Assembly (NCBI GenBank): GCA_003142495.1
Contig: PLMM01000155.1
Coordinates: 1 to 5,048 of the forward strand
Origin: Gemmatimonadota bacterium
GTDB taxonomy: Bacteria; Gemmatimonadota; Gemmatimonadetes; Gemmatimonadales; Gemmatimonadaceae
Direction of reading: 5' to 3'
Length of the DNA stretch: 5,048 nucleotides
Shown here: in pieces, positions 4,839-5,048 of the stretch
How positions within the stretch are numbered: the stretch's first letter is position 1
Layout of the letters: each line of letters opens with the position of its first letter
Position numbers and translations under genes: made by a program
Notes under the pieces: generated by a model
What the model saw: the letters and a program-made list of their open reading frames with translations, nothing else
Told to the model about the DNA's origin: nothing
Databases searched by the model: none

Positions 4839-5048
4839 ATGTCTGCCACACTCGAGCCGACCAAGAAAGGCGATGCCACGCTGCCCGACGCAGCGCGGAA
4901 CTACGCGATCACCATTCCCATCAAGAGCCGTTACGAGAACTGGATCGGTGGAAAATTTCGCGCGCCGGTGAAGGGGAAGTACTTCTCGAATCCGACGCCG
5001 ATCACCGGGCAGCATCTCTGCGACGTCGCGCGCTCGACGGCCGAGGCA
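4839..5048 (+). CDS. NAD(P)-dependent aldehyde dehydrogenase, N-terminal fragment (cut by window edge)
   Basis: Seventy codons are visible, with no stop before the right edge. After a 20-residue polar leader comes A23-ITIPIKSRYENWIGGKF, then APVKGKYFSNPTPITGQHL and VARSTAEA. This is the characteristic start of bacterial class-I-like aldehyde dehydrogenases of the AcoD/ExaC type, normally about 500 residues. The pattern Y-x-N-(F/W)-IGG-K-(W/F)-x-x-P followed by PxTG is diagnostic. The catalytic Cys and Glu lie beyond the window. Known: these enzymes oxidise acetaldehyde and similar aldehydes to acids with NAD(P)+. The gene starts behind a strong Shine-Dalgarno site and is divergent from an AcoR-type regulator, an arrangement typical of ethanol, acetoin or aldehyde catabolism. 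The exact substrate and gene name cannot be fixed from this fragment, and completeness downstream cannot be judged. An antisense frame at 4815-5015 is a shadow. Confidence 0.88.
   Translation, partial: MSATLEPTKKGDATLPDAARNYAITIPIKSRYENWIGGKFRAPVKGKYFSNPTPITGQHLCDVARSTAEA

Noticed and set aside
4815..5015. Minus-strand frame of 66 codons
   Set aside because: It is antisense to the clearly recognisable aldehyde dehydrogenase N-terminus and lacks support of its own.

Overview
High-GC bacterial DNA with GC-rich third codon positions and few Shine-Dalgarno-like sites. From memory, the TPR/HD-GYP protein and the secreted Big-domain protein resemble proteins of Gemmatimonadota (Gemmatimonas/Gemmatirosa-like), but no marker gene is present, so that phylum is a guess. 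The organism is probably a Gram-negative-type environmental heterotroph.

Layout, left to right. (1) Positions 1-91, minus strand: the first 30 codons of a gene cut by the window edge, encoding a textbook lipoprotein signal peptide. (2) Positions 92-243: short intergenic region with a cluster of ATCAC/GTGAT elements. (3) Positions 244-1827, minus strand: a 527-residue protein with about seven TPR-like repeats followed by an intact HD-GYP domain, predicted to hydrolyse a cyclic dinucleotide. (4) Positions 1828-2083: divergent intergenic region with a strong palindrome just before the next gene. (5) Positions 2084-3367, plus strand: an exported, probably lipid-anchored protein with a Pro-rich linker, one bacterial Ig-like domain and a large uncharacterised C-terminal domain. 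(6) Positions 3364-4503, minus strand: an AcoR-type regulator (GAF, PAS-like, Fis-type HTH) without the AAA+ sigma-54 activation domain. Its stop codon shares the palindrome CTAG with the stop codon of gene 5. (7) Positions 4504-4838: divergent control region with a (GCGA)4 tract, a 7-bp hairpin and a spaced inverted repeat. (8) Positions 4839-5048, plus strand: the first 70 codons of an NAD(P)-dependent aldehyde dehydrogenase, preceded by the best ribosome binding site in the window.

The clearest functional unit is the pair 6/8. AcoR-type regulators often sit beside aldehyde dehydrogenase, acetoin or alcohol-oxidation genes, so the regulator is inferred to control the divergent dehydrogenase. 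The TPR/HD-GYP protein and the two lipoproteins have no evident functional link to that pair. No tRNA, rRNA, insertion sequence, CRISPR array or convincing rho-independent terminator was seen. I do not see a clear new multi-gene system. The least explained items are the C-terminal domain of gene 5 and the AAA+-less regulator.
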